Assembly (NCBI RefSeq): GCF_000828055.2
Contig: NZ_CP010523.2
Coordinates: 2,480,001 to 2,544,000, forward strand
Source: Klebsiella variicola
GTDB lineage: Bacteria > Pseudomonadota > Gammaproteobacteria > Enterobacterales > Enterobacteriaceae
Direction: 5' to 3'
Length of the DNA: 64,000 nt
Positions within the stretch are counted from its first letter, which is position 1, and every line of letters begins with the position of its first letter. The notes below the pieces were generated by a model, which made no database searches, was not told where the DNA came from, and worked only from the letters and a program-made list of their open reading frames with translations. Below, one piece after another: positions 10,395-19,467 of the stretch. The position numbers were made by a program, and so were the translations under genes.

Positions 10395-11284
10395 ACAGAG
10401 CGCTAATGACCCTTGTTCTCAGCGCTTTTGCCATGAGCGCTCAGGCGGCGCTGGATCTGCGCGCCAATGAGCAGCCATTGCCGGTCACCCGCGACCCGCA
10501 GGCGATAGCGAAAATTCCGCCGGGCTATCGCTTCGTCGAGCCGGGGACGCTGACGGTGGCGATCTCGGCGCTCAATTCGCCGCCGCTGGCGCTGCTGGCC
10601 AGCGACAACCGCACGCGGATCGGCAGCGACCCGGATATGGCCCGCCTGCTGGCCGGAAGCCTTGGCCTGAAGCTCAGGTTGGTGCCCACCGCGTGGGAGG
10701 ACTGGCCGCTGGGCATCGCCTCCGGCCGCTATGACGTGGCGCTGATCAATATCGCGGTGACCGAGAAGCGCAAAGAGAAGTTCGATTTTGCGACTTACCG
10801 GGTGGATTCCCTGGCCTTCTCGGTGAAATCCACCAGCGACATCGCCGCGGTAAACGGACCCGCTGACCTCGCCGGGCGCAAAGTGATCGTCGGTTCCGGC
10901 ACCAACCAGGAGCGGATCCTGCTGGGCTGGAACGACGACAACCGTGCCGCCGGGCGGCCGCTGGCCCAGCCGGTCTACCTGACCGATGATGCCTCCGGCA
11001 ACCTCTATATCCAGTCCGGGCGAGCGGATATCTTTTTCGGCCCGCAGTCGGTGGCAGCCTATAAGGCCGCCCTTAACGGCCAGACCCGGGTGGTGGGCCT
11101 GGGGCCGAAAAAAGCGTGGGTGGCGACAACCACCAAAAAAGGCAACGGCCTGGTCTTTGCCCTGCAGGCAGCCCTCGACGGGGCGATTGCCCGCGGTGAA
11201 TATCAGCAGGTGCTGGCGCGCTGGGGAGAGCAGGGCGAGGCGGTGGCGCAGTCGGTGGTCAACCCGCCGGGGATAACCTACTAA
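10391..11284 (+). CDS. amino-acid ABC transporter substrate-binding protein 2 (paralogue)
   Basis: A 297-residue paralogue of the protein at 7242-8174. Signal peptide MNRALMTLVLSAFAMSAQA (cleavage about residue 19), mature region LTVAISALNSPPLALLASDN, family-3 signature IAVTEKRKEKFDFATYR. The start overlaps the ATPase stop by four bases. The ligand pocket is likely related but not identical: the region between the shared IVGSGTNQE and the C-terminus differs considerably, so the two may widen the substrate range of one permease. It is the last gene of the operon; the hairpin after it has its T-run on the other strand. Confidence 0.88.
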   Translation: MNRALMTLVLSAFAMSAQAALDLRANEQPLPVTRDPQAIAKIPPGYRFVEPGTLTVAISALNSPPLALLASDNRTRIGSDPDMARLLAGSLGLKLRLVPTAWEDWPLGIASGRYDVALINIAVTEKRKEKFDFATYRVDSLAFSVKSTSDIAAVNGPADLAGRKVIVGSGTNQERILLGWNDDNRAAGRPLAQPVYLTDDASGNLYIQSGRADIFFGPQSVAAYKAALNGQTRVVGLGPKKAWVATTTKKGNGLVFALQAALDGAIARGEYQQVLARWGEQGEAVAQSVVNPPGITY

Positions 11285-11288
11285 AAAA

Positions 11289-11323
11289 CCGCTGTTTCGC
11301 CGGAGTACGACGCGAAACAGCGG
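11289..11323 (-). terminator. intrinsic terminator of the MFS gene
   Basis: A perfect 12-bp inverted repeat (CCGCTGTTTCGC ... GCGAAACAGCGG, 11-nt loop). Read on the minus strand it is followed at once by TTTTTT (complement of 11283-11288), the classical rho-independent layout for the transporter ending at 11350. On the plus strand no T-run follows, but the hairpin may still help stop the sulfur-salvage operon. Confidence 0.8.
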
Positions 11324-11349
11324 AGGCGAATGCTCGCCAGGGTCTTCAA

Positions 11350-12660
11350 TCAAACGGTGCGCGGAGTGAGCGTCAAGCGATCCAGCGGCCCAACGATAAA
11401 CAGATAGGAGAACAGGCCCAGCACGCCCATGGAACCGACGTAGAGGATGGCGTAATCAAACGAGTGGGTGTTGGCGAGGATCACCCCGATGACCAGCGGG
11501 GTAATGATGCTCGCCAGGTTGCCGCACATATTGAACACGCCACCGGCAATACCGAGCATCTCTTTCGGCGAGGTGTCGCTCAGCACGCACCAGCCGAGGT
11601 TCCCGAAACCTTTGGCAAAGAACGCCAGACTCATGGCGGCGATCACCACCACTTCCGAGGAGGTGTAGTTGGCGACGACAATGACGCAGGAGAGCAGCAT
11701 GCCGCAGATCACCGGGAGCTTACGAGCGGTGGTCAGACTGTAACCGCGTTTCAGCAGCCAGTCCGAAAACACGCCGCCCAGCAGGCCACCGATAAATCCA
11801 GCTATGGCCGGGATACTGGCGACAAACCCGACCTTGAGGATTGACATGCCTTTGGCCTGGTAGAGGTAAGTCGGAAACCAGGTGAGGAAGAACCAGGTAA
11901 TCGATGTGACGCAGAACTGGCCGATATAAACCCCGATCATCATGCGATTGACGCAGATGCTTTTAATCTGCGCGAGAGTTAATTTTTGCGGCGTTTTTTG
12001 GCTACCTAATTCCGGTACGCCGCCGCCTTCACGAATATAATCGAGCTCCTGCGGGTTAATTTTAGGATGATGTGAAGGATCCTTCACTTTTACCAGCCAG
12101 AATATTCCCAGCACCACCCCGATAGCGCCAATATAATAAAAAACATAGTGCCAGCTTAAATTATGCAGAATGATGGTCATCAGCGGCGTAATAATGCCCA
12201 GCGAAATATACTGCGCGGCCTGATAGACCGAGGTGACAAATCCACGCTCTTTATTGGGGAACCACTGGACGCTCAGGCGACTGTTGGCCGGAAAAGCGGG
12301 CGCTTCAATGGCCCCCATCATCAGACGCAGGATCACCAGCACCACCAGCGGACTGGCAAACAGATAAATAGTGCCCTGAAACATAGTGACGACCGACCAG
12401 CCAATCAGCGCGCAGCCGTAGACCAACCGCGAACCATATTTATCCAGCAGCCAGCCGCCGGGGATTTGCATAATGACGTAGGAAATACCAAACACCGAAA
12501 AGGCCAGGCCCATTGCTTCAGGGTCAAAACCTAACTCTTTACTCATCATCGGCGCGACAACGGACAGGGTGGCCCGGTCAGCATAATTAAATACGGTCGC
12601 GAGAAATAAAAAAACCAATATACCGTAACGCACGTTGCTGCGTTTTATTTGCTGTTGCAT
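11350..12660 (-). CDS. MFS transporter, anion:cation symporter family (hexarate/galactonate-type)
   Basis: A 436-residue, 12-TM major facilitator of the GudP/GarP/DgoT type: YGILVFLFLATVFNYADRATLSV in TM1, the loop motif GGWLLDKYGSR, RLMMGAIEAPAFPANSR and WFPNKERGF, all characteristic of the sugar-acid symporters. I chose the ATG at 12660 (AAGGAG nine nt upstream) over a start at 12699. It lies downstream of, and on the same strand as, the talarate/galactarate dehydratase, so it most likely brings in galactarate, talarate or a related aldarate. A BIME-type repeat separates the two genes. Confidence 0.85.
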   Translation of the reverse strand: MQQQIKRSNVRYGILVFLFLATVFNYADRATLSVVAPMMSKELGFDPEAMGLAFSVFGISYVIMQIPGGWLLDKYGSRLVYGCALIGWSVVTMFQGTIYLFASPLVVLVILRLMMGAIEAPAFPANSRLSVQWFPNKERGFVTSVYQAAQYISLGIITPLMTIILHNLSWHYVFYYIGAIGVVLGIFWLVKVKDPSHHPKINPQELDYIREGGGVPELGSQKTPQKLTLAQIKSICVNRMMIGVYIGQFCVTSITWFFLTWFPTYLYQAKGMSILKVGFVASIPAIAGFIGGLLGGVFSDWLLKRGYSLTTARKLPVICGMLLSCVIVVANYTSSEVVVIAAMSLAFFAKGFGNLGWCVLSDTSPKEMLGIAGGVFNMCGNLASIITPLVIGVILANTHSFDYAILYVGSMGVLGLFSYLFIVGPLDRLTLTPRTV

Positions 12661-12768
12661 GTTATTCAACTCCTTTGCAGGGTTGTGAAGACACGTCATC
12701 TTTCAGGCCGCTTTGATGCTTGCTGACGGATTTCGTGTATTGCGAGTACAGCGGGTCAGAGGTTTATT

Positions 12769-12856
12769 CCCGGTGACGCTGCGCTTACCGGGGCTACGGG
12801 TTCTCAGTGGTTTGCGGGCCGGTAGCCCGGATAAGGCGTGGACGCCGTCATCCGGG
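12769..12856. repeat. REP/BIME-type palindromic repeats
   Basis: Two REP-like units in the gap between the dehydratase and transporter genes: a 24-bp palindrome at 12769-12792 (CCCGGTGACGC...TTACCGGG) and a second at 12818-12856 containing CCCGGATAAGGCGTGGACGCCGTCATCCGGG-like arms. The same pair of unit types recurs at 27233-27326. Such elements form mRNA-stabilising hairpins or gyrase sites in enterobacteria; within this operon the hairpin may set the dehydratase/transporter expression ratio (inference). Confidence 0.75.
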
Positions 12857-12864
12857 AAAAGTCA

Positions 12865-14061
12865 TTACGGGCGAGTTCCAAACTCGCAGCTTTGCTGGGT
12901 CCAGCGGCGGGCCTGCTCGCTGAGGGTGAAGCCCAGACCATGGCGTTCGGAAACCCACATCCGCCCATCGCGCAGTTCTAGCTGCTCGTTAAACAGCGGG
13001 TTCAGCCACTCGAAGTGCTCCAGCCATGGCTCCAGCGGGTAGGCGGCGGCGAGATGCAGGTGCACCTCCATGGCAAAGTGCGGAGCCAGCTTGCGACCGT
13101 GCTTCGCGGCCAGATCCATTATTTTCAGGAACGGGGAGATCCCACCGACGCGCGGGGCGTCCGGTTGCACGAAGTCGCTGGCGTTGCCGAGGATCAACTG
13201 CTCATGTTCGCGGAAGCTGGTCAGCATCTCGCCGGTGGCAATCGGCGTATCCAGCGCGGCAGCCAGCTGCGCGTGGCCTTCGACGTCATAGGCATCCAGC
13301 GGCTCCTCAATCCAGATCAGATTGAACGGCTCCATTTTGCGCCCCATGCGGATGGCGGTTTCGCGATCCCACTGCTGGTTGGCATCGACCATCAGCGGGA
13401 AGTCATCACCCAGCACTTCGCGCACCGCCGTCAGACGACGGATATCCTCGGCAGTATTAGGCTGACCGACTTTCAGTTTAATCCCGCCGATGCCGTTTTC
13501 ACGGGAGATAGCCACGTTTTTCAACACCTGATCCAGGGGGGTATGCAGGAAGCCGCCGGAAGTGTTGTAGCACTGCACGGAATCACGATGTGAACCCAGC
13601 AGTTTGGCCAGCGGTAGACCGGCGCGTTTGGCTTTCATATCCCACAGGGCAATATCGATAGGGGAGATAGCTTGTACCGCCATGCCGCTACGGCCGACGG
13701 AAGCCCCGGCCCACAGCAGTTTGGTGTAGATTTTGTCGATGTCGTTCGGATCTTCGCCAAGCAGATTATCGGCTATCTCTTTGGCGTGAGCGTAAATACC
13801 CTGGCCGCCCGCACGTTTCGAGTAGCTAAAGCCGACGCCGGTGAATCCATCCCGGGAGTGAATTTCCGCGATGATAATCGCCACTTCGGTCAGCGGTTTT
13901 TGGCGACCGGTCAGCACTTTGGCATCGCTGACGGGGGTGGCCAGCGGCAGAAAAGCCAGCGACAGTTTAACGTGGTCAATGCGGTCACCGGTTTCAGCGG
14001 CGGTTTTGACGCCGAAAGCTTTGGCGTAGGTTACGGACTCGGAATTGGCGCTTGAGGTCAT
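12865..14061 (-). CDS. L-talarate/galactarate dehydratase (enolase superfamily)
   Basis: A 398-residue mandelate-racemase-subgroup enolase. The catalytic set is complete: KLK motif with Lys195/Lys197 (GGIKLKVGQ), metal ligands Asp226 (VDANQQWD), Glu252 (IEEPLD) and Glu278 (GEMLTS), Asp301 (VQPDAPRVGG) and His328 (APHF). Length, residue numbering and sequence agree almost throughout with the Salmonella talarate/galactarate dehydratase (STM3697) as I remember it. It dehydrates L-talarate or galactarate to 5-keto-4-deoxyglucarate. AGGA precedes the ATG. A LacI-type operator sits 24 bp upstream of the start codon. Confidence 0.92.
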   Translation of the reverse strand: MTSSANSESVTYAKAFGVKTAAETGDRIDHVKLSLAFLPLATPVSDAKVLTGRQKPLTEVAIIIAEIHSRDGFTGVGFSYSKRAGGQGIYAHAKEIADNLLGEDPNDIDKIYTKLLWAGASVGRSGMAVQAISPIDIALWDMKAKRAGLPLAKLLGSHRDSVQCYNTSGGFLHTPLDQVLKNVAISRENGIGGIKLKVGQPNTAEDIRRLTAVREVLGDDFPLMVDANQQWDRETAIRMGRKMEPFNLIWIEEPLDAYDVEGHAQLAAALDTPIATGEMLTSFREHEQLILGNASDFVQPDAPRVGGISPFLKIMDLAAKHGRKLAPHFAMEVHLHLAAAYPLEPWLEHFEWLNPLFNEQLELRDGRMWVSERHGLGFTLSEQARRWTQQSCEFGTRP

Positions 14062-14084
14062 AGTAGTGTCCTTTTTGATAATAA

Positions 14085-14102
14085 AATGATTGCGCTATCA
14101 TT
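14085..14102. promoter_or_regulatory. LacI-type operator O1
   Basis: AATGATTGCGCTATCATT is an 18-bp near-perfect dyad with a central CG, typical for LacI/GntR-subfamily repressors. On the opposite strand it reads AATGATAGCGCAATCATT, sharing AATGATAGCG..A..CATT with O2 at 14238. It lies 24 bp upstream of the dehydratase ATG, where a bound repressor would block transcription. Confidence 0.7.
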
Positions 14103-14237
14103 TGTAATGGTGAAATGCTTTTGACGCTACGCTAGTGGTTTTAATTTGTACAAACGATCACAATTGGCCGTTATAAAGGCGAAAACTTTGCTGTGCAGGT
14201 CACAATCCAAAACAGTTTGTGAAAAGTGACAAGTCAT

Positions 14238-14255
14238 AATGATAGCGATAACATT
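14238..14255. promoter_or_regulatory. LacI-type operator O2
   Basis: AATGATAGCGATAACATT, an imperfect dyad with central CG matching O1. It lies 111 bp before the regulator's GTG start, consistent with autoregulation and possible looping with O1 (about 153 bp between centres). Confidence 0.65.
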
Positions 14256-14365
14256 TTCTATTGCAGGTCGTTGATTCTGTTAGGGGAGACGCGGCGGGCG
14301 CTGGCAATTGCGTGGGGCATCATCAATAATGCCCACAGGAAACGACTTAACACAGGGGCTTAGCC

Positions 14366-15370
14366 GTGAAAAGCAAAAAACCGACGCGGGCGCCGACGCT
14401 GGAGGATGTGGCTCGCAGCGCCGGGTTGTCGCCGATGACGGTCAGTCGGGCGCTGAATACGCCCCAGCTGGTCAGGCCAAAAACGGTAGAGAAAGTGATG
14501 CAGGCTGTGCAGGCGACGGGCTATATCCCCAATGCGCTGGCCGGCGGCCTCGCCTCCAGGCGCAGCAAGCTGGTGGCGGTCGTGGTACCGCAAATCAATA
14601 ACAATATGTTTGTCGATACCATCCAGGCGCTGAGCGATACCCTGGCGGCGCGCGGCTACCATATGCTGCTGTGCGTGGCGGGCTATGACCGGCAGACCGA
14701 GGCCGAGCTGGTCTCTACCTTGCTTTCGCGGCGCCCTGATGGCGTGGTGTTAACCGGCATCCAGCATGCGCCGCTGTTAAAGAAAACGATTCTTAACGCC
14801 GCCACGCCGGTGGTGGAAATCTGGGATCTCACCCCGACGCCGCTGGATATGCTGGTCGGTTTTTCCCATGAAAAAGTTGGCGAAACCATTGGCGAGTATG
14901 TACTGGAGAAAGGCTACCAGCGACCAGGCCTGCTGTGGGCGGGCGATGCGCGCGCGATGTTGCGTAAGCAGGGGCTCTGTGCCCGACTGGCTAAAAAAGG
15001 GCTGGACGATGCGCCTCAGGTTGAAGTGCCGCTCCCGGCGTCGCTGGCGCTGGGGCGGCGCGGTCTGGCGGAGCTGCTCGCCGCCAGCGAGTTTGATGTG
15101 ATCATCTGCAGCTCAGACACCCTCGCCCAGGGGGCGATTATGGAAGCCGAAAGCCGGGGGCTACGCGTACCGCAGGATCTGGCGGTGATCGGTTTTGGCG
15201 ATCTGGATTTCGCCGCCAGCAATCGTCCGGCTATCACTACCGTCAGCGTCGACCGTCATGCCATCGGTGAACGGGCCGCTACGCTGCTGGCTGACCGCAT
15301 CGAAGGGGGAGAAGACAGCGGGGTGATTATAGATATCGGCTTTCAGCTGGTGGCACGAGAATCGGCGTAG
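14366..15370 (+). CDS. LacI/GntR-type transcriptional repressor
   Basis: A 334-residue LacI-family regulator. The N-terminal HTH is TLEDVARSAGLSPMTVSRALN (residues 11-31), hinge helix PNALAGGLASRRSKLVAVVVP, then a periplasmic-binding-like effector domain ending VIGFGDLDFAASNRPAITTVSVDR. It resembles gluconate-type GntR repressors. Translation starts at a GTG (14366) with CAGGGG upstream. It is divergent from the dehydratase and probably controls it through the two operators in between; the inducer is likely an aldarate or a pathway intermediate. Confidence 0.85.
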   Translation: MKSKKPTRAPTLEDVARSAGLSPMTVSRALNTPQLVRPKTVEKVMQAVQATGYIPNALAGGLASRRSKLVAVVVPQINNNMFVDTIQALSDTLAARGYHMLLCVAGYDRQTEAELVSTLLSRRPDGVVLTGIQHAPLLKKTILNAATPVVEIWDLTPTPLDMLVGFSHEKVGETIGEYVLEKGYQRPGLLWAGDARAMLRKQGLCARLAKKGLDDAPQVEVPLPASLALGRRGLAELLAASEFDVIICSSDTLAQGAIMEAESRGLRVPQDLAVIGFGDLDFAASNRPAITTVSVDRHAIGERAATLLADRIEGGEDSGVIIDIGFQLVARESA

Positions 15371-15453
15371 GCCTGCCTTTTCAGGGCATGGTGTGCCGGG
15401 TGGGTGAGCGGCGAATTTCTGCCTACACTTAGGCTTTACCCTGGAGGCAGACC

Positions 15454-16071
15454 ATGATTACCGTTTATGGCGTGCCGGGATGGGGCTCGACGATTAGCGA
15501 GCTGATGCTCTCCCTGGCCGATATTCCCTACGAGGTGGTTGACGTGGAGGGCTTTGACCAGCCCGGTCCGGCGCGCGAGCGTCTGCGGCAGATTAATCCG
15601 CTGTGCCAGGTGCCCACCCTGAGGCTGGCCGATGGGAGCATCATGACCGAAACCGCCGCCATCGCGCTGATGATCCTCGATCAGCGTCCCGATTTGGCCC
15701 CCGCGCCGGGGACGCCGCAGCGTCAACAGTTCCAGCGTTTGCTGGTCTGGCTGGTGGCCAACGTCTATCCTACCTTTACCTATGCCGATTATCCGGAACG
15801 CTGGGCGCCCGCCGCCGCGGAGCAGCTGGTGGAGAATTGTCGCCAGTACCGGAAAAATCTCTATCTCTGGTTCGAACAGCAGCTGGCTGCCGGGCCGTGG
15901 GCGCTGGGCGCGTCGGTAACGTTGCTGGATTGCTATATCGCGGCGATGTACAGCTGGGGGCCGCGACAGGCGTGGTTTGACGACCACGCGCCAAAATTCG
16001 CCGCCATCGCCCGGGCGGTCTGTCAGCGACCGGAGCTGGCCGTGGCGCTACGCCGTAACAAGCTGATTTAA
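15454..16071 (+). CDS. glutathione S-transferase family protein
   Basis: A 205-residue GST: thioredoxin-like N-domain (ITVYGVPGWGSTISELMLSLADIPYE), cis-proline/glutathione-site block CQVPTLRLADGSIMTETAAI, then an all-helical C-domain. The usual catalytic Ser/Cys position near residue 10-12 is occupied by a WGST stretch, so Ser12 or Thr13 may serve. GGAGG six nt before the ATG supports the start. It is followed 70 bp on by pptA; the substrate is unknown. Confidence 0.8.
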   Translation: MITVYGVPGWGSTISELMLSLADIPYEVVDVEGFDQPGPARERLRQINPLCQVPTLRLADGSIMTETAAIALMILDQRPDLAPAPGTPQRQQFQRLLVWLVANVYPTFTYADYPERWAPAAAEQLVENCRQYRKNLYLWFEQQLAAGPWALGASVTLLDCYIAAMYSWGPRQAWFDDHAPKFAAIARAVCQRPELAVALRRNKLI

Positions 16072-16141
16072 CGCACGCGATGGCAACCAGAACGGCCATT
16101 CTGTGGTAGCGTTATGGCTCTGACCACAAGGAGTCTTTGCT

Positions 16142-16369
16142 ATGCCGCATGTAGATATTAAATGTTTTCCCCGTGAACTGACTGACGAACAAAAAACCGC
16201 GCTGGCCGCTGACATCACAGAGGTGCTGATCCGCCATCTGAACAGCAAAGAGAGCGCCGTCAGCGTCGCGCTGACTCAGGTTGAGCCGGACGCGTGGCAG
16301 GCGGTGTGGGACAGTGAGATCGCCCCGCAGATGGCGCAGCTGATAAAGAAGCCGGGTTATAGCATGTAA
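16142..16369 (+). CDS. pptA: 4-oxalocrotonate tautomerase family protein
   Basis: A 75-residue protein starting [18 protein letters not shown]. Pro1 is the catalytic base of the tautomerase superfamily after removal of Met. The C-terminus ([16 protein letters not shown]) and length match E. coli PptA (YdcE, 77 residues), a dimeric phenylpyruvate/enol tautomerase. AAGGAG lies seven nt upstream. The physiological substrate is not established. It converges on the porin gene, with a strong hairpin between them. Confidence 0.85.
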   Translation: MPHVDIKCFPRELTDEQKTALAADITEVLIRHLNSKESAVSVALTQVEPDAWQAVWDSEIAPQMAQLIKKPGYSM

Positions 16370-16373
16370 TTGC

Positions 16374-16400
16374 CACTGGCGGGCATGATGCCCGCCAGTG
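16374..16400. terminator. hairpin between convergent pptA and porin genes
   Basis: A perfect 11-bp inverted repeat, CACTGGCGGGC, ATGAT loop, GCCCGCCAGTG. No long T-run on either side, so it would be a weak bidirectional terminator or an mRNA 3'-end stabiliser. Confidence 0.6.
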
Positions 16401-16408
16401 ACGCTCGG

Positions 16409-18043
<1,635 letters not shown>

Positions 18044-18061
18044 TTAAATCAGCGGGGCGCC

Positions 18062-19444
18062 TTACATGGCGGGGGATTCTCCGGTGGTCGGGGCCGGGGC
18101 TGGCGAGGCGCCGCGTCCGGCATCGAGGTCGGCACGGATCTGCTCATAGTGATCGTCGAGGCGGTAGAAGCGGCCCATCCACAGCATCGAGGCGAGGATC
18201 AACAGCGCCGGAATATACAGATAGCAGGCCTTGATGGCCAACAGGGCGCTGTCGCTTTGCGCCTGGTTGGCGATATAGCCGCCGGAGGAGAGCAGTGCCC
18301 CGGTGATAGCCCCGGCGCCGGCCATCGCCACCTTGCCGAGAAAGCCGTTTATCGAGGTCAGGATCCCAGCGGTATTAATGCCGGTTTTCCACACGCCGTA
18401 ATCCACCGGGTCGGCCTGCATCGAGAAATAGATAGCCGTGCGCTGACCGGCACCAAGGGAGAGGATCACCGCCCCGACGATCAGCCCCAGCGCGTAGGTG
18501 CCAGACAGCATCATCATCCCCATCCCGAGCAGATTGACCGCGCTGGCCACCAGATAGACATGACGTTTTTTCATGCGTCGGGCCAGCAGCGGGACGGTGA
18601 GGGTGCCGAGCAGGGGAACGAAGGTGGAGATCCCGGCGATAACCGCCGTCAGCTCGGTATTCCCGACGTAATAGTGGAAGAAGTACACCAGCGCTCCGGT
18701 CTGAAAGAAGAATGCCCCCCACATCAGAAAGATATTGCTGGCGAAGATCCACCACGGACGATTGGCGCGCAGGCTAATCCAGGCGCGTTTCAGGGTCATG
18801 CGCTCCCCGCTGAGGATGATCTTTTCTTCGACGTTGCGAAAGCTCACCAGCAGGAAAAAGGCCGCCAGTACGCCAAAAATCACCGCGGTATAGAGGAACC
18901 CCTGCTGCTGGTCGCCTTTGCCCAGCATGCCGACCAGCGGCAGGGTGGCCACGGCGACGATGGTGGCCCCGAGGGATCCCAGCAGAATACGTACCGCCGA
19001 CAGCGTGGTGCGCTCTGCGGAATCACTGGTTAAAAACGGCAGCATGGCGCAGAACGGAATGTTCACCAGGGTGTAGAGGAACGACAGACACAGATAGGTG
19101 ATAAAGGCGTACAGCAGTTTGCCGGTGGTGCCGAAATCCGGCACATAGAAGGCCAGAATACACAGCAGACCAAAAGGCAGGGCACCAATCAGCAGCCAGG
19201 GACGGCAGCGCCCCCAGCGGGTGGCGGTATTGTCGATCACCAGCCCCATCAACACGTCGGCCACGCCGTCCACCAGCCGGGTAACCAGGAACATCAGCCC
19301 AACGTAATAGGCCGGGAGGCCCATCACGTCGGTGTAAAAGAACATCAGATACAGAGAGATCATCTGCCACACAAGGTTGCAGGAGAGATCGGCAATGCCA
19401 TAGCCAAGGCGCTGCCGCCACAGGGTAAACGTTGTTTCTGCCAT
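18062..19444 (-). CDS. GPH-family sugar:cation symporter
   Basis: A 460-residue, 12-TM transporter of the glycoside-pentoside-hexuronide family: LGYGIADLSCNLVWQMISLYLMFFYTDV at the N-terminus, RLVDGVADVLMGLVIDNTATRWGRCRPW (the family loop) and SMQADPVDYGVWKTG in the second half, as in MelB/YicJ-type symporters. The C-terminal tail is Ala/Pro-rich. It lies 23 bp after the GH78 gene and 42 bp before the porin, suggesting uptake of an intact rhamnoside that is hydrolysed inside. Confidence 0.87.
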   Translation of the reverse strand: MAETTFTLWRQRLGYGIADLSCNLVWQMISLYLMFFYTDVMGLPAYYVGLMFLVTRLVDGVADVLMGLVIDNTATRWGRCRPWLLIGALPFGLLCILAFYVPDFGTTGKLLYAFITYLCLSFLYTLVNIPFCAMLPFLTSDSAERTTLSAVRILLGSLGATIVAVATLPLVGMLGKGDQQQGFLYTAVIFGVLAAFFLLVSFRNVEEKIILSGERMTLKRAWISLRANRPWWIFASNIFLMWGAFFFQTGALVYFFHYYVGNTELTAVIAGISTFVPLLGTLTVPLLARRMKKRHVYLVASAVNLLGMGMMMLSGTYALGLIVGAVILSLGAGQRTAIYFSMQADPVDYGVWKTGINTAGILTSINGFLGKVAMAGAGAITGALLSSGGYIANQAQSDSALLAIKACYLYIPALLILASMLWMGRFYRLDDHYEQIRADLDAGRGASPAPAPTTGESPAM

Positions 19445-19467
19445 AAATCACTCGCTTATCGTTGTTG

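Larger units (their letters stand above)
14062..14365. promoter_or_regulatory. divergent control region of dehydratase and LacI-type regulator
   Basis: This 304-bp gene-free region separates the dehydratase from its divergent regulator. It holds two similar 18-bp operator-like dyads (separate entries), an AT-rich stretch around 14120-14160 with TTTAATTTGTACAAACGATC, and a CACAATCC/GTGAAAAGTGAC stretch that could hold a CRP site, though I could not match a consensus with confidence. Confidence 0.6.
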
